Positions 40,646 to 48,709 of a stretch of DNA of 64,000 nucleotides are shown here, one piece after another; position 1 is the first letter of the stretch, and the number at the start of each line of letters is the position of its first letter. The stretch lies in assembly GCA_028718985.1 (NCBI GenBank), contig JAQUKQ010000002.1, positions 1 to 64,000 on the forward strand. Reading direction: 5' to 3'. Position numbers and translations under genes: made by a program. The stretch comes from Desulfobulbaceae bacterium. Its GTDB lineage: Bacteria > Desulfobacterota > Desulfobulbia > Desulfobulbales > VMSU01. The notes beneath the pieces are model-generated. The model searched no databases. It was not told where the DNA came from and was given only the letters and a program-made list of their open reading frames with translations.

Positions 40646-42418
40646 ATGTCAAATGAAGTAAACCTTGCATTAGGCACTACAGACATCGTATGGCAATTAA
40701 CTGATCTCTATCAGACGCTCGATGACCCGCACATTAACGCCGACCTCGATCTGTGTCAGACAGAAGCCGAGGCTCTTCAGGCAGAGTTTGCAGGCAAACT
40801 CTCTGCACTGAGCCCGAAATCTTTGCTCAATCTGGTTGGTCGATTGGAGAAGATAGGTGTCATGCAAGGGCGTCTGGCCACTTTTGCCTTTTTGAATTTT
40901 GTCACCCAAATCCAGGAGGCTAAGGCGGGAGCCTTTTTGCAAAAGATTCGTGAGAAAAGCAGTGCTATCGCTAAGTTGACCGTTTTTTTTGAACTTGAAT
41001 GGAACACCTTGCCTGACAACTTCGCCCTGCAATTACTGGCAGATCCTAGTGTTAAACACTATCACCACTACCTGGCGAGCCTCAGACGTTATGCAAGGCA
41101 TCTTCTCAGCCATCAAGAAGAAGCCTTGCTGATCGAAACTGCCCCGGTGGGGCGCGGTGCTTGGACACTGCTCTTTGAAAAGGTCGTTGGCAATATCAAG
41201 TTTGGCGATCGAGAGCGTACAGAAGAAGAGGTGCTGGCTGATCTTTATCATGAGGATCGTGCTATCCGCCAGGCAGCGGCAGGCGAGTTGACAGCGGGAT
41301 TAAGAGGCCAACTCCATATCCTATCTCATATTACCAACACCTTGCTGGCTGACAAGATGATTGACGATCGGCTCAGGCACTATTCAGGGTGGCTATGTTC
41401 CATGAATCTCTATAACGAGATCTCAGATGATATTGTCGCAGTTTTAGTGCAGACGGTGACCAGCCGTTACGACATCCCGGCGCGTTATTATAGACTCAAA
41501 AAACAGCTATTAGGACTTGATGAACTTTTTGATTACGATCGGTATGCGCCTCTTGCCAACCTCCCGGCCCAGCAAGTGAGTTGGGACGAATGCCGAGGGA
41601 TGGTGCTTGCCGCCTTTGCCGATTTTTCTGGTGAAATGGCCGAAATTGCTGAACTCTTCTTTACGAACAACTGGATTCATGCCCCAATCATGGACGGTAA
41701 GCGGGGAGGAGCCTTCGCCCATCCATGTACACCGGATGTTCATCCTTACGTCATGGTCAATTTTACCGGAAACATCCGGGATGTGTCTACCGTCGCTCAC
41801 GAGCTTGGTCATGGGGTTCATCAGTATTTGGCAGCTGAAAAGGGCTATTTTAATAGTGGCACCCCGCTGGTTTTGGCCGAGACAGCCTCGGTCTTTGCCG
41901 AATTGATTCTCTTCACTCACCAGCTTGAGCTTTTGTCAACTCCTGCCGAACGAACCGCCTTTACCGCTCAAAAACTCGAATCCATCTTTGCCACCGTCTT
42001 TCGCCAAATAGCCATGAATCGTTTTGAAGAGCTGAGCCATAATGCCAGACGCGAAGAGGGCGAACTTTCGACAGAGCGCTTAAATGACCTGTGGCGTCAG
42101 ACTCAGCAAGCCATGTTCGGCGACTCTGTCTCCTTGACCGAGGATTATGCAGTTTGGTGGTCTTACATCCCCCATTTTCTGAGCACCCCGGGCTATGTCT
42201 ATTCGTATGCCTTTGGTGAACTTTTGGTTTTGGCGCTTTACAACCTCTATCTGCAGGATAAAGATTCTTTTGTGCCCAAATACCTGACATTGCTGAAGGC
42301 TGGAGGGAGTGACTGCCCGGAGATTCTGTTGCAACCATTTGCTGTCGATCTGAATGACCCAGAATTTTGGGCCGGAGGGCTTCAGGTTATTGATGGAATG
42401 TTACGTCAGATTGAGTGA
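40646..42418 (+). CDS. M3 family oligoendopeptidase (PepF type)
   Basis: 590 residues from the ATG at 40646, chosen because GGAG sits six bases upstream; an in-frame ATG at 40622 adds eight residues without a site. The zinc motif HELGH is at about residues 385-389 (VAHELGHGVHQYLAAEKG), with the third ligand Glu in VLAETASVFAELILF. The N-terminal helical half and ALYNLYLQDKDSFVPKYLTLLKAGGSD near the end match oligoendopeptidase F-like enzymes. They cleave short peptides in the cytoplasm. It is monocistronic; the following 630 bases hold a decayed gene. Confidence 0.94.
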   Translation: MSNEVNLALGTTDIVWQLTDLYQTLDDPHINADLDLCQTEAEALQAEFAGKLSALSPKSLLNLVGRLEKIGVMQGRLATFAFLNFVTQIQEAKAGAFLQKIREKSSAIAKLTVFFELEWNTLPDNFALQLLADPSVKHYHHYLASLRRYARHLLSHQEEALLIETAPVGRGAWTLLFEKVVGNIKFGDRERTEEEVLADLYHEDRAIRQAAAGELTAGLRGQLHILSHITNTLLADKMIDDRLRHYSGWLCSMNLYNEISDDIVAVLVQTVTSRYDIPARYYRLKKQLLGLDELFDYDRYAPLANLPAQQVSWDECRGMVLAAFADFSGEMAEIAELFFTNNWIHAPIMDGKRGGAFAHPCTPDVHPYVMVNFTGNIRDVSTVAHELGHGVHQYLAAEKGYFNSGTPLVLAETASVFAELILFTHQLELLSTPAERTAFTAQKLESIFATVFRQIAMNRFEELSHNARREEGELSTERLNDLWRQTQQAMFGDSVSLTEDYAVWWSYIPHFLSTPGYVYSYAFGELLVLALYNLYLQDKDSFVPKYLTLLKAGGSDCPEILLQPFAVDLNDPEFWAGGLQVIDGMLRQIE

Positions 42419-42540
42419 GTTGTAGTTTGCTGTTGTTACGTAGTCAAGAGACAGCTTTCGCTTAATGGACAGAGGTGTTAACAGAAGGGAAGAGGGGGCT
42501 TGCGTGTGATGTAGCTGAAATCAGGCGTCAGCCGAGATGG

Positions 42541-43051
42541 ATATTGGTGTCCTTTTTTCTCAGTTCTATTCGTCGCCATGCTCCGCTCCTGTGGTGACGA
42601 CCACCTTCTCGGCTGTAAAACTGTGAGCCAACGCCGCTTGATGAGATAGGACCGTTCTAGCGGTCAGGAGCATAGGTGAGAGGGAAGGTTGTCAATGCGT
42701 ATATCTTGCTGGGGCAGGTCCTTTCGGCAAGCGGTTGTCAACCATTGGCTAATAGTCGCCTTGAATTTTGGCTGGACAATCCCCAGGGGGAGTATGATGA
42801 TGTCCATTAAGACCCGGTGTATGCCGACAGCAAGTTTTTCTACCGTTTGAATCAAATGTTCCGACAGATCATGTCGTGAGATCGCCTTATATCCATTGCT
42901 GATCAATGCCGAATGGCATGAGCAACTGATTACTTACCACTATCCACGTCAGAGTGACACAAAGGCGGAATTTACTTTGGTGTTGGCACCCTTGCCACAA
43001 CTGATCAAAGGGGCTCTATCAATTTATAATCGGCACAAGGGAATGCGATGA
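42541..43051 (+). pseudogene. Decayed intradiol ring-cleavage dioxygenase
   Basis: Reading across frames gives the pattern of an intradiol (protocatechuate/catechol-type) dioxygenase: CEPTPLDEIGPF (from about 42622), then KVVNAYILLGQVLSASGCQPL, ANSRLEFWLDNPQGEYDDVH, DPVYADSKFFYR, FESNVPTDHVVRSPYIH, LINAEWHEQLITYHYPRQ and TKAEFTLVLAPL. It is broken by in-frame stops TAG at 42658, TAG at 42673 and TAA at 42808, and by two single-base deletions near 42847 and 42896. The usual PPHIH iron-ligand motif has become SPYIH, so one His ligand is lost. The family uses Fe(III) and O2 to open catechol-type rings. The 5' limit is uncertain. Its last codons overlap the start of the nitroreductase gene (GATGA), so the two were once coupled. 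Confidence 0.8.
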
Positions 43052-43593
43052 AATTTGCGGAGTTGCTAACGATCAGGCAGAGCGTCAGGCAATATCAAGA
43101 CAAACTAGTAGAGGATGAGCTCATTGTTCAGTTGATTGAAGCGGTTCGCTTGTCGCCATCAGCCAGTAACTCCCAACCCTGGAAGCTGATCATGGTTACC
43201 GATCCTGACTTGCGGGCTGAGGTGGCGAATAAGACCTTCAGTCCCCTTGTCTCCTTCAATAAGTTTGTTCCGCAGGCGCCGTTACTGGCTGTCATTGCCC
43301 TACAGAAGCCAAAGCTAATCACCCAGATCGGTGGTCGTTTGAAAGAACGCGAGTTTCCGCTGATCGATATTGGCATCGCTGCCGAGAATTTTTGCCTGCA
43401 GGCGGCGGAATTAGGCTTGGGAACCTGCATGCTTGGCTGGTTTGATGAGGAGGCAATTAAAACTCTGCTACGGATCCCGCAATCGATACGAATTGGTCTG
43501 ATGATAAGCGCCGGATATGCCGCAGAGGGGTATCCTCTCCGACAAAAAATACGAAAAACGAGAGATGAGATGTGCAGTTTTAACCGCTATTAG
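43048..43593 (+). CDS. Nitroreductase family protein
   Basis: 181 residues. The flavin-reductase fold of the nitroreductase family is seen as ELLTIRQSVRQYQDKLVEDELIVQLIEAVRLSPSASNSQPWKLIMV (FMN-binding R.S.R and SASNxQPW) and later IDIGIAAENFCLQAAELGLGTCMLGWFDE. The enzymes reduce nitro groups, flavins, quinones or similar substrates with NAD(P)H and FMN. The true substrate is unknown. The start codon overlaps the end of the decayed dioxygenase frame. A TAG closes the gene at 43593. Confidence 0.92.
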   Translation: MKFAELLTIRQSVRQYQDKLVEDELIVQLIEAVRLSPSASNSQPWKLIMVTDPDLRAEVANKTFSPLVSFNKFVPQAPLLAVIALQKPKLITQIGGRLKEREFPLIDIGIAAENFCLQAAELGLGTCMLGWFDEEAIKTLLRIPQSIRIGLMISAGYAAEGYPLRQKIRKTRDEMCSFNRY

Positions 43594-43636
43594 AGAGAAG
43601 TGGATACACACTCCTCTGACAACTCCTGGCGGATCT

Positions 43637-44059
43637 CTATTGCTTTGAGATTGGTTTACTGACCATCCTGCCGTTTGGCTCGCGGTAGCGGATCTCCCCA
43701 GACATTTCAGTGAGGGAGATTGGTCTTTCAAGCGTGAGATGAAGGGTAAACTCGCCGGGCGTTACGTCACTGAGCAGCCACTTGATCTCCCCTTTACTGC
43801 TGTTGACGCTTTTGGTTGCCGGCTGCGATTGAATGACGGCAACTTGCGGCGTCACGTTCTGGAGCACGATAATGGTTGATGGTGGTGGATCAGTAATTGA
43901 AATTGCGATGATGATCTCCCGCCCTTTCATCTCTTTGTAACGCGCTGTCACAAGAGGTGACGACCATACTTGCATCGGCAGCGCAGCAAAGAGCAGTGAA
44001 AAAAGAAATGCGGTCATGATCGGGGTGGGATGCCCCTTGTGGTCATGTCGTGTCTTCAT
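43637..44059 (-). CDS. Exported single-domain protein related to the membrane regulator upstream
   Basis: 140 residues. Signal peptide (TAFLFSLLFAALPMQVWSS), then a single beta-sandwich-like region: ARYKEMKGREIIIAISITDPPPSTIIVLQNVTPQVAVIQSQPA, SSKGEIKWLLSDVTPGEFTLHLTLERPI and EMSGEIRYREPNGRM. The same pattern (PPPxTLILxENLPxG ... xGAVKWISR ... FxGEL) occurs in the C-terminal half of the next upstream gene's product (44154-45134), so they share a domain. I do not recognise a named family. The two genes are on one strand with a 94-base gap and probably work together. Confidence 0.6.
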   Translation of the reverse strand: MKTRHDHKGHPTPIMTAFLFSLLFAALPMQVWSSPLVTARYKEMKGREIIIAISITDPPPSTIIVLQNVTPQVAVIQSQPATKSVNSSKGEIKWLLSDVTPGEFTLHLTLERPISLTEMSGEIRYREPNGRMVSKPISKQ

Positions 44060-44153
44060 GAGGGTGTTTCCTCTCTATGTTTTGTCGTTTTCGAGAGTGA
44101 GTAAGGCCTATTCAGAGACGGATCGATTGACAAAAATGTATTCTGTCTTTCTC

Positions 44154-45134
44154 CTATTGTACAACGTACTTTCCAGACTTCCTCTCCCAAACATATCCAC
44201 TGCCGGCCCACATGTCATCGATCAGGTCACGACCAAAATCGATTTCCTTCATGCTGCTGTATCGATCGTAGACAGCCAGTATCTCCTCGTCGTCAATCTT
44301 GTTGTTTCGGTCAACGTCTGCCCAATGGAAGGGGGCAAGTTCTAAAGACGTGGCCCCGGAAATTTCTTTTTGGCCTTGAACTCCCTGGTTTACGGTAAGT
44401 TCGCCACTAAATTGCAACTGAGCACCTGCAGTCTCAGTGTTGGGTGCCCGCACCAGATAGGCAAAGGTTGATGTCTGTTTATCCATACGGCTGATCCACT
44501 TCACGGCGCCACTTTTCTCGGCTTCCGTGGTGAGGGGGGGGTCTGCACTAATAATCCGGCACCCTGACGGTAGATTTTCCTTCAGGATGAGCGTTACTGG
44601 GGGGGGCTGATTTGTGTTAACTGTGATCAGCACCGGGAACGTCTGGCCGGGGGGGACGTGTTTGGGCAAAATTCGTGTGCTAATGACAGTAATCTTCATA
44701 GGGGCAGGTTTTGTTTGCCACCAGAAAAATGAGCCAAGGACAACAAAGATTGTGAACAAAAGAAGCGCAAAGTGTCGCCAGTGCCGTTTTAGGGTATTAG
44801 CAGGAGTTGCTGGTTCGGGCGGTGCTTGGGGTACTTGCCCGTCAGAGGGATCTTCCGGTGGAGCAAGGGGCGAGGGGGTGTCGTTTTCTTCCTGTTCAAG
44901 GATTGCTTCGAGATCTACCTCAAGTGTATGCGCAAGTTTTTCCGCGTTTTCAAGTTTTATGGTGGGGTATCGGCGATTCTCCCAACGGGAGATGGTGTCT
45001 GTTGTTACACCGATAACGGTTGCCATGTAAAGTTGCGTCAGTCCTTTGCACTCACGCAAACGCCGTATTTCGTCACCATTGATTTTGGCTACCGGCACGT
45101 TGATAGAAGTGTTGGCAGGTGTGTTGTCAGTCAT
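44154..45134 (-). CDS. Membrane-bound XRE-type HTH protein with periplasmic beta-sandwich and EF-hand
   Basis: 326 residues. An N-terminal XRE-type helix-turn-helix (about 20-80: IRRLRECKGLTQLYMATVIGVTTDTISRWENRRYPTIKLENAEKL) precedes a Pro-rich linker (85-115), one membrane helix (about 121-139) and a periplasmic part. That part holds a beta-sandwich (145-265) and an EF-hand loop DVDRNNKIDDEE at residues 273-284, with all six canonical positions (Asp, Asp, Asn, Lys backbone, Asp, Glu) in place. The layout recalls RodZ, but the extracytoplasmic part and the calcium-type loop do not. A membrane-tethered regulator that senses Ca2+ or a partner is one reading; it is inference. The next gene encodes a related sandwich. 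Confidence 0.72.
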   Translation of the reverse strand: MTDNTPANTSINVPVAKINGDEIRRLRECKGLTQLYMATVIGVTTDTISRWENRRYPTIKLENAEKLAHTLEVDLEAILEQEENDTPSPLAPPEDPSDGQVPQAPPEPATPANTLKRHWRHFALLLFTIFVVLGSFFWWQTKPAPMKITVISTRILPKHVPPGQTFPVLITVNTNQPPPVTLILKENLPSGCRIISADPPLTTEAEKSGAVKWISRMDKQTSTFAYLVRAPNTETAGAQLQFSGELTVNQGVQGQKEISGATSLELAPFHWADVDRNNKIDDEEILAVYDRYSSMKEIDFGRDLIDDMWAGSGYVWERKSGKYVVQ

Positions 45135-45395
45135 GGGTTTTTACTATCGAATCACAGATTGAAGAATTTCTTTTTCTGCAACTCCGCACAAAAAGTGTCG
45201 ATTACCTCAGCAAGGCCTCATGCTGGTAGATGTCGTGGAGACATCAGGCCATGTCGGGCCCAGTGTCGACCGATGTCGGCTATATCTTCCGATGGGTAAG
45301 GCCTATGATATGGACAAGAGGACGAATCCTATGGTTGGATTCAAAGACAGGTTCAACTGCCTGTACAATACAAAACATAGCACGGAGGAAGAACA

Positions 45396-45830
45396 ATGAA
45401 AAAGCAATTGATGATGACCGGGTCGATTTTTGTTGCAACAGTATTTTTAGGGCTAGGGAGCTTATCCGTTTTGGCCGCAGGGACACTGAAGGCACCAGAG
45501 ACAGAAGTGACCATCGAAGGCAAGAAGCCGGCGCATTTTAATCATCAGACCCACTTAAAGATGGGGATGACTTGCGGCACTTGTCATCACGATGCGGAGC
45601 ATAAGCCTCTCACCGCCGAGGCTATCGCTGTTTTACCCGATGCTAAGGGCCTTGCCTGTGTAAGCTGCCACAACAGCACCTTTGCCAAGCAGGAACTGCA
45701 GAAGCAAAAGGATGTCTTTCATGCCCGCTGCAAGGAGTGTCACAAGAGTGGGTATGAAGGAAAGACTGGACCAAGCAGCTGCGTTGATTGTCATATCCAG
45801 AAGGTTAAAAAAGCGGTAGAGGGTTGTTGA
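45396..45830 (+). CDS. Small tetrahaem class III-like cytochrome c
   Basis: 144 residues. Signal peptide (TGSIFVATVFLGLGSLSVLAAG), then four CX2CH haem sites at 60-64 (CGTCH, followed by another His), 88-92, 112-116 and 129-133. Free His residues (HFNHQTHLKMG) are suited to axial ligation, as in cytochrome c3. The classical CX4CH site of cytochrome c3 is not present. GGAGGAAGAACA lies before the ATG. It is probably a soluble periplasmic electron carrier; likely partners such as hydrogenase or formate dehydrogenase are not in the window. A 261-base gap upstream carries GATGTCG-like short repeats at 45228-45290. Confidence 0.93.
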   Translation: MKKQLMMTGSIFVATVFLGLGSLSVLAAGTLKAPETEVTIEGKKPAHFNHQTHLKMGMTCGTCHHDAEHKPLTAEAIAVLPDAKGLACVSCHNSTFAKQELQKQKDVFHARCKECHKSGYEGKTGPSSCVDCHIQKVKKAVEGC

Positions 45831-45861
45831 TTATCTTCGTGCTGACCTGATTTTGAAAATG

Positions 45862-45914
45862 GGCGGAAACGCTGAGGCTGAGATAAGGAAATCTTGGTCT
45901 TTTGCGTTTCCGCC
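45862..45914. repeat. Inverted repeat between the tetrahaem cytochrome and YjbQ genes
   Basis: GGCGGAAACGC (45862-45872) and its exact complement GCGTTTCCGCC (45904-45914) flank a 31-base loop in the convergent gap 45831-45929. It could act as a terminator or RNA-stabilising stem for both genes, but neither arm has a clear T tract after it. Confidence 0.45.
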
Positions 45915-45929
45915 AGGGGCTTTATCAGC

Positions 45930-46358
45930 TCATGCCCCGATGATCTTAACCAAGATTCGCTTTTTGCGTCCGCCATCAAACTCACCGTAAAAGATCTGTT
46001 CCCACGGGCCGAAATCCAATTTCCCCTCAGTGATTGCGACAACCACTTCACGCCCCATTACTTGGCGTTTGAGATGGGCATCGGCGTTATCTTCGTAGCC
46101 GTTATGGTGATATTGGGAGATTGGCTCGTGAGGGGCAAGTCTTTCCAGCCAGACCTCATAGTCGTGATGGAGACCTGATTCGTCATCGTTGATGAATACC
46201 GAGGCGGTGATATGCATTGCGTTGCAAAGGCACAGGCCTTCTTTGATACCGCTTTCTTGCAGACATTGTTCAACTTGCGGGGTGATGTTGATGAAGGCTC
46301 GACGAGTTGGGGTGTTGAACCATAGTTCTTTGCGGTAGGCTTTCATTGGGAATCCCAC
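45930..46358 (-). CDS. YjbQ family (UPF0047) protein
   Basis: 142 residues. [62 protein letters not shown] and later [64 protein letters not shown] are the YjbQ signatures; the His and Asp residues probably bind a metal. Some members have weak thiamine phosphate synthase activity in complementation tests, and the physiological role is unsettled. Its start overlaps the TM2 gene end by 16 bases, so it lies in an operon with the TM2 protein and the glycosyltransferase upstream. Confidence 0.92.
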   Translation of the reverse strand: MGFPMKAYRKELWFNTPTRRAFINITPQVEQCLQESGIKEGLCLCNAMHITASVFINDDESGLHHDYEVWLERLAPHEPISQYHHNGYEDNADAHLKRQVMGREVVVAITEGKLDFGPWEQIFYGEFDGGRKKRILVKIIGA

Positions 46359-46765
46359 TTGGGACTTGCCCGGTTAATTTCATCTATCTGTCTGTTGAGA
46401 TTCCAATAGTCATAGCAATAACCGCAACCGAGCAAGGCGCCCGTTATGAAATAGAGTATCCCTGTCAGCCATTTTCCCATATACATGCGATGAATGCCGA
46501 AAAGGCCAAGAAAGGTCAGGAGCACCCAGGCGACATTGTAGTCGATTGCCCCTTCGGTATACTTTATTTCTGCCTGCCTATCCATCGAGGGGATCAGGAA
46601 AAGATCGATGATCCAGCCAATGCCGAGTAGCCCGAAGGTGCAGAGGTAAATAGTCCCTGAAATTGGTTTTCCGTAATAAAATCGATGCGAGCCGGTAAAG
46701 CCAAATAGCCAGAGTATGTAGCCCACCGTGATGTTGTGGGTGTTTTTGGTGTATCGTGTTTTCAT
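46343..46765 (-). CDS. TM2-domain membrane protein
   Basis: 140 residues from the ATG at 46765 ([33 protein letters not shown]); a longer start at 46816 overlaps the glycosyltransferase end and is less likely. Two TM2-type units are visible: [42 protein letters not shown] and [41 protein letters not shown], with the conserved G.HRFY.G and GIHRMYMGK pattern and Trp-Asp ends. The role of TM2 proteins in bacteria is unknown. It lies between the glycosyltransferase and YjbQ genes, overlapping the latter. Confidence 0.85.
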   Translation of the reverse strand: MKTRYTKNTHNITVGYILWLFGFTGSHRFYYGKPISGTIYLCTFGLLGIGWIIDLFLIPSMDRQAEIKYTEGAIDYNVAWVLLTFLGLFGIHRMYMGKWLTGILYFITGALLGCGYCYDYWNLNRQIDEINRASPKWDSQ

Positions 46766-46793
46766 AGAATATCCCGTGTGATTGATTAGGAGG

Positions 46794-47867
46794 TTATACT
46801 GCCAACCACTCCTCATAGCGAGCGTTCAATCTCCCCCAACTGAATGGATCTGTCAAGTCTTTGCATTGCTGTCGACTCAGCCGTTTATCTTTCATGGAAA
46901 AAAGTAGGCGACTTGCAAACTCGTCATCCTCGTAAAGAAAGTCACCGGGAAAAATTTCAGGATAGGCGAGACGTTTGGGAAGAAGAGGGCGACAACCAGC
47001 TCTAACCGCTTCAAGTATTGATATGCCAAAAAATTCGTGTTTGGCGGTGGAGATGACAACATCGGCTCTGCTGAGCCAGCTGAGATATTCAACTCGGGAA
47101 GGGGCATAGCCGAAATGCAGAATACGGTCGGCAAGTTTATGCTGAGCCTCGTGGAAGATCTTCGGAACCTGTCGGAAAGACTCACCTAAGACAATTAGTT
47201 GAAAGTCTTCCCCTTGATTTTGCAAGTCATAGAGGGTGTGGAAAAAAAGTTCTGGATTCTTGTCATGCTCCCAACGATGATTCCAGAGAAGTACCGGCAC
47301 TTGCGAGTCTTTTCTCTCAGAGGCGATTTGGTCGATGACATTATAGTCGAATGCAGGAGGCAGGATGTGGCTCTTGGCTCGAATCTCGTCTTGGTAGTCT
47401 GCCAGGTCCATGTCGTTATTTTTGGTGAGGAGTACCTTGCAGCCACTCAAAAATGATTCGAGATTATAGCTGCTGTTAAAGGCCAGACGGTCGGCAGAAA
47501 GCGCTGTGCTGAGATTGGTTAAGGCAAAATGGACATCTCTGGCGTCATCTTGCTGGACAGGATAGGCGAACTGATTTTCATGAAAATAAGCATAAATGGG
47601 AAGGTGCTGGCAGGCAATGGGTAACATCCCCTTGAAGGTTGCCACGTCAAGAAATGAAGAACAGACAATCGCACCGGCGCCGTTCAGGGAAATCTTCTTG
47701 CGCCTTATCTGGCCCGCAAAAAAAGGGGCCGCTAAGCGCATTCTCCATTTCCAGCGGTTGGCGGGCAAGGTGTACCGGGTGAACACATGAGGGAGGTTGT
47801 TTAAACCATCGATAAATATCCGGTGCGAGCCACCGTAGTATGGTTCAAAGACGGCAAACTTGGTCAA
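46794..47867 (-). CDS. Glycosyltransferase of the DUF3524 / tRNA-queuosine alpha-mannosyltransferase (QTMAN) type
   Basis: 357 residues. The N-terminal FEPYYGGSHRIFIDGLNNL and RYTLPANRWKWRMRLAAPFFA are the marks of the DUF3524 domain, now linked to the animal enzyme that mannosylates queuosine in tRNA-Asp. The C-terminal half is a GT4-like domain (LLWNHRWEHDKNPELFFHTL, ILHFGYAPSRVEYLSWLSRADVVISTAKHEFFGISILEAVRAGCRPLLPKRLAYPEIFP). It is cytoplasmic. Whether the bacterial form acts on tRNA queuosine is not shown; other sugar acceptors remain possible. It is the first gene of a three-gene set with TM2 and YjbQ. Confidence 0.85.
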   Translation of the reverse strand: MTKFAVFEPYYGGSHRIFIDGLNNLPHVFTRYTLPANRWKWRMRLAAPFFAGQIRRKKISLNGAGAIVCSSFLDVATFKGMLPIACQHLPIYAYFHENQFAYPVQQDDARDVHFALTNLSTALSADRLAFNSSYNLESFLSGCKVLLTKNNDMDLADYQDEIRAKSHILPPAFDYNVIDQIASERKDSQVPVLLWNHRWEHDKNPELFFHTLYDLQNQGEDFQLIVLGESFRQVPKIFHEAQHKLADRILHFGYAPSRVEYLSWLSRADVVISTAKHEFFGISILEAVRAGCRPLLPKRLAYPEIFPGDFLYEDDEFASRLLFSMKDKRLSRQQCKDLTDPFSWGRLNARYEEWLAV

Positions 47868-48027
47868 GGCTTGCTCTTAGTCATTCAGGGAAGGGATGGC
47901 TTCATTTTCTATTTTATAGACAGCAGATACGATGGTTGCTGTAAGCCCTGAGAAAAAATTGAGGAATCTGAGCAGTTGTACAAGATAAAGTTTGCCTATG
48001 TGAACAGTCTTGATAGAACAAAAGCAA

Positions 48028-48699
48028 TCAAGGATTGATCGGTTGGCCTAAGGGGAAGATCTTTTCTCCAGCCTTGATTGCTATGTCCAATCTGTTTTCC
48101 GAGGGAGGGATCGGGCAGGAAAAATTATAGTTGTAGGCGCAATAGGGATTGTAGGCCATGTTGAAATCCAGCTCAATAGAGTCACCAGCTGGCTCTTTCA
48201 TGTCGAGATAGCGGCCGGCTCCATAAGATTCATGACCGGTTGTCTGATCCGTAAAAGGTACAAAGAGGGATTTTTCGCCTGCTACCTCTCCACTGTCTTT
48301 CTCTTGGTAGGCAAAAAGGGTGAATGGTTTCCCTGCCAAAGAGAAGTCAAGTTTTCCTATTGTGGTGTAAATCCGTTCATGTCCCGTTGAGGTGTGTATC
48401 GTAAACTCTATCGGTTTGCTTAACCTTTGATAGTGGGCGGTTACCCTGAAGGTGATGTCGACTGGGAAATAGCTCAACTCTTTGAAATTCATCTGCTGCT
48501 CTGTCAGGAGAGGAGAATTGGGGGAGGTTTTAAAAAAGCGGTCTTTATCTTTCCTGGCGGTGAGAATTTCTTTTTTGTGCTTCAAGGTTTCAACCCGATT
48601 AGGGCCTGACCCGCAAGAAACGATGGAGAACAGTATGCTCAGGAACAGCAGCCATTGCCAGGGCATACTTCTGCGCCGTGACCTACTGCTTATCCCCAT
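48028..48699 (-). CDS. DUF1684 family lipoprotein
   Basis: About 223 residues from the ATG at 48699; the ATG at 48666 (MPWQWLLFLSILFSIVSC) is also plausible and gives a cleaner signal, while the one at 48744 overlaps thrC. The lipobox is FSIVSCGSG. The DUF1684 signature is full length: LKHKKEI..KDRFFKTSPNSPL, FKELSYFPVDITFRVTAHY, VPFTDQTTGHESYGAGRYLDMK, and LDFNMAYNPYCAYNYNFSCPIPPSENRLDIAIKAGEK. The family has no proven activity. It follows thrC closely on the same strand, which suggests co-transcription without an obvious functional tie. Confidence 0.87.
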   Translation of the reverse strand: MGISSRSRRRSMPWQWLLFLSILFSIVSCGSGPNRVETLKHKKEILTARKDKDRFFKTSPNSPLLTEQQMNFKELSYFPVDITFRVTAHYQRLSKPIEFTIHTSTGHERIYTTIGKLDFSLAGKPFTLFAYQEKDSGEVAGEKSLFVPFTDQTTGHESYGAGRYLDMKEPAGDSIELDFNMAYNPYCAYNYNFSCPIPPSENRLDIAIKAGEKIFPLGQPINP

Positions 48700-48709
48700 C
48701 CTCAAAAAC

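Noticed and set aside
42664-42906. An 80-codon minus-strand frame in the gap before the nitroreductase gene
   Set aside because: The plus strand of the same stretch reads as a decayed intradiol dioxygenase, so this frame is an antisense shadow.
45228-45290. Short GATGTCG/CATGTCG-like repeats upstream of the tetrahaem cytochrome, considered as a CRISPR or operator array
   Set aside because: The copies are too short and irregular, and no spacer-repeat order is present. A weak operator role cannot be excluded.
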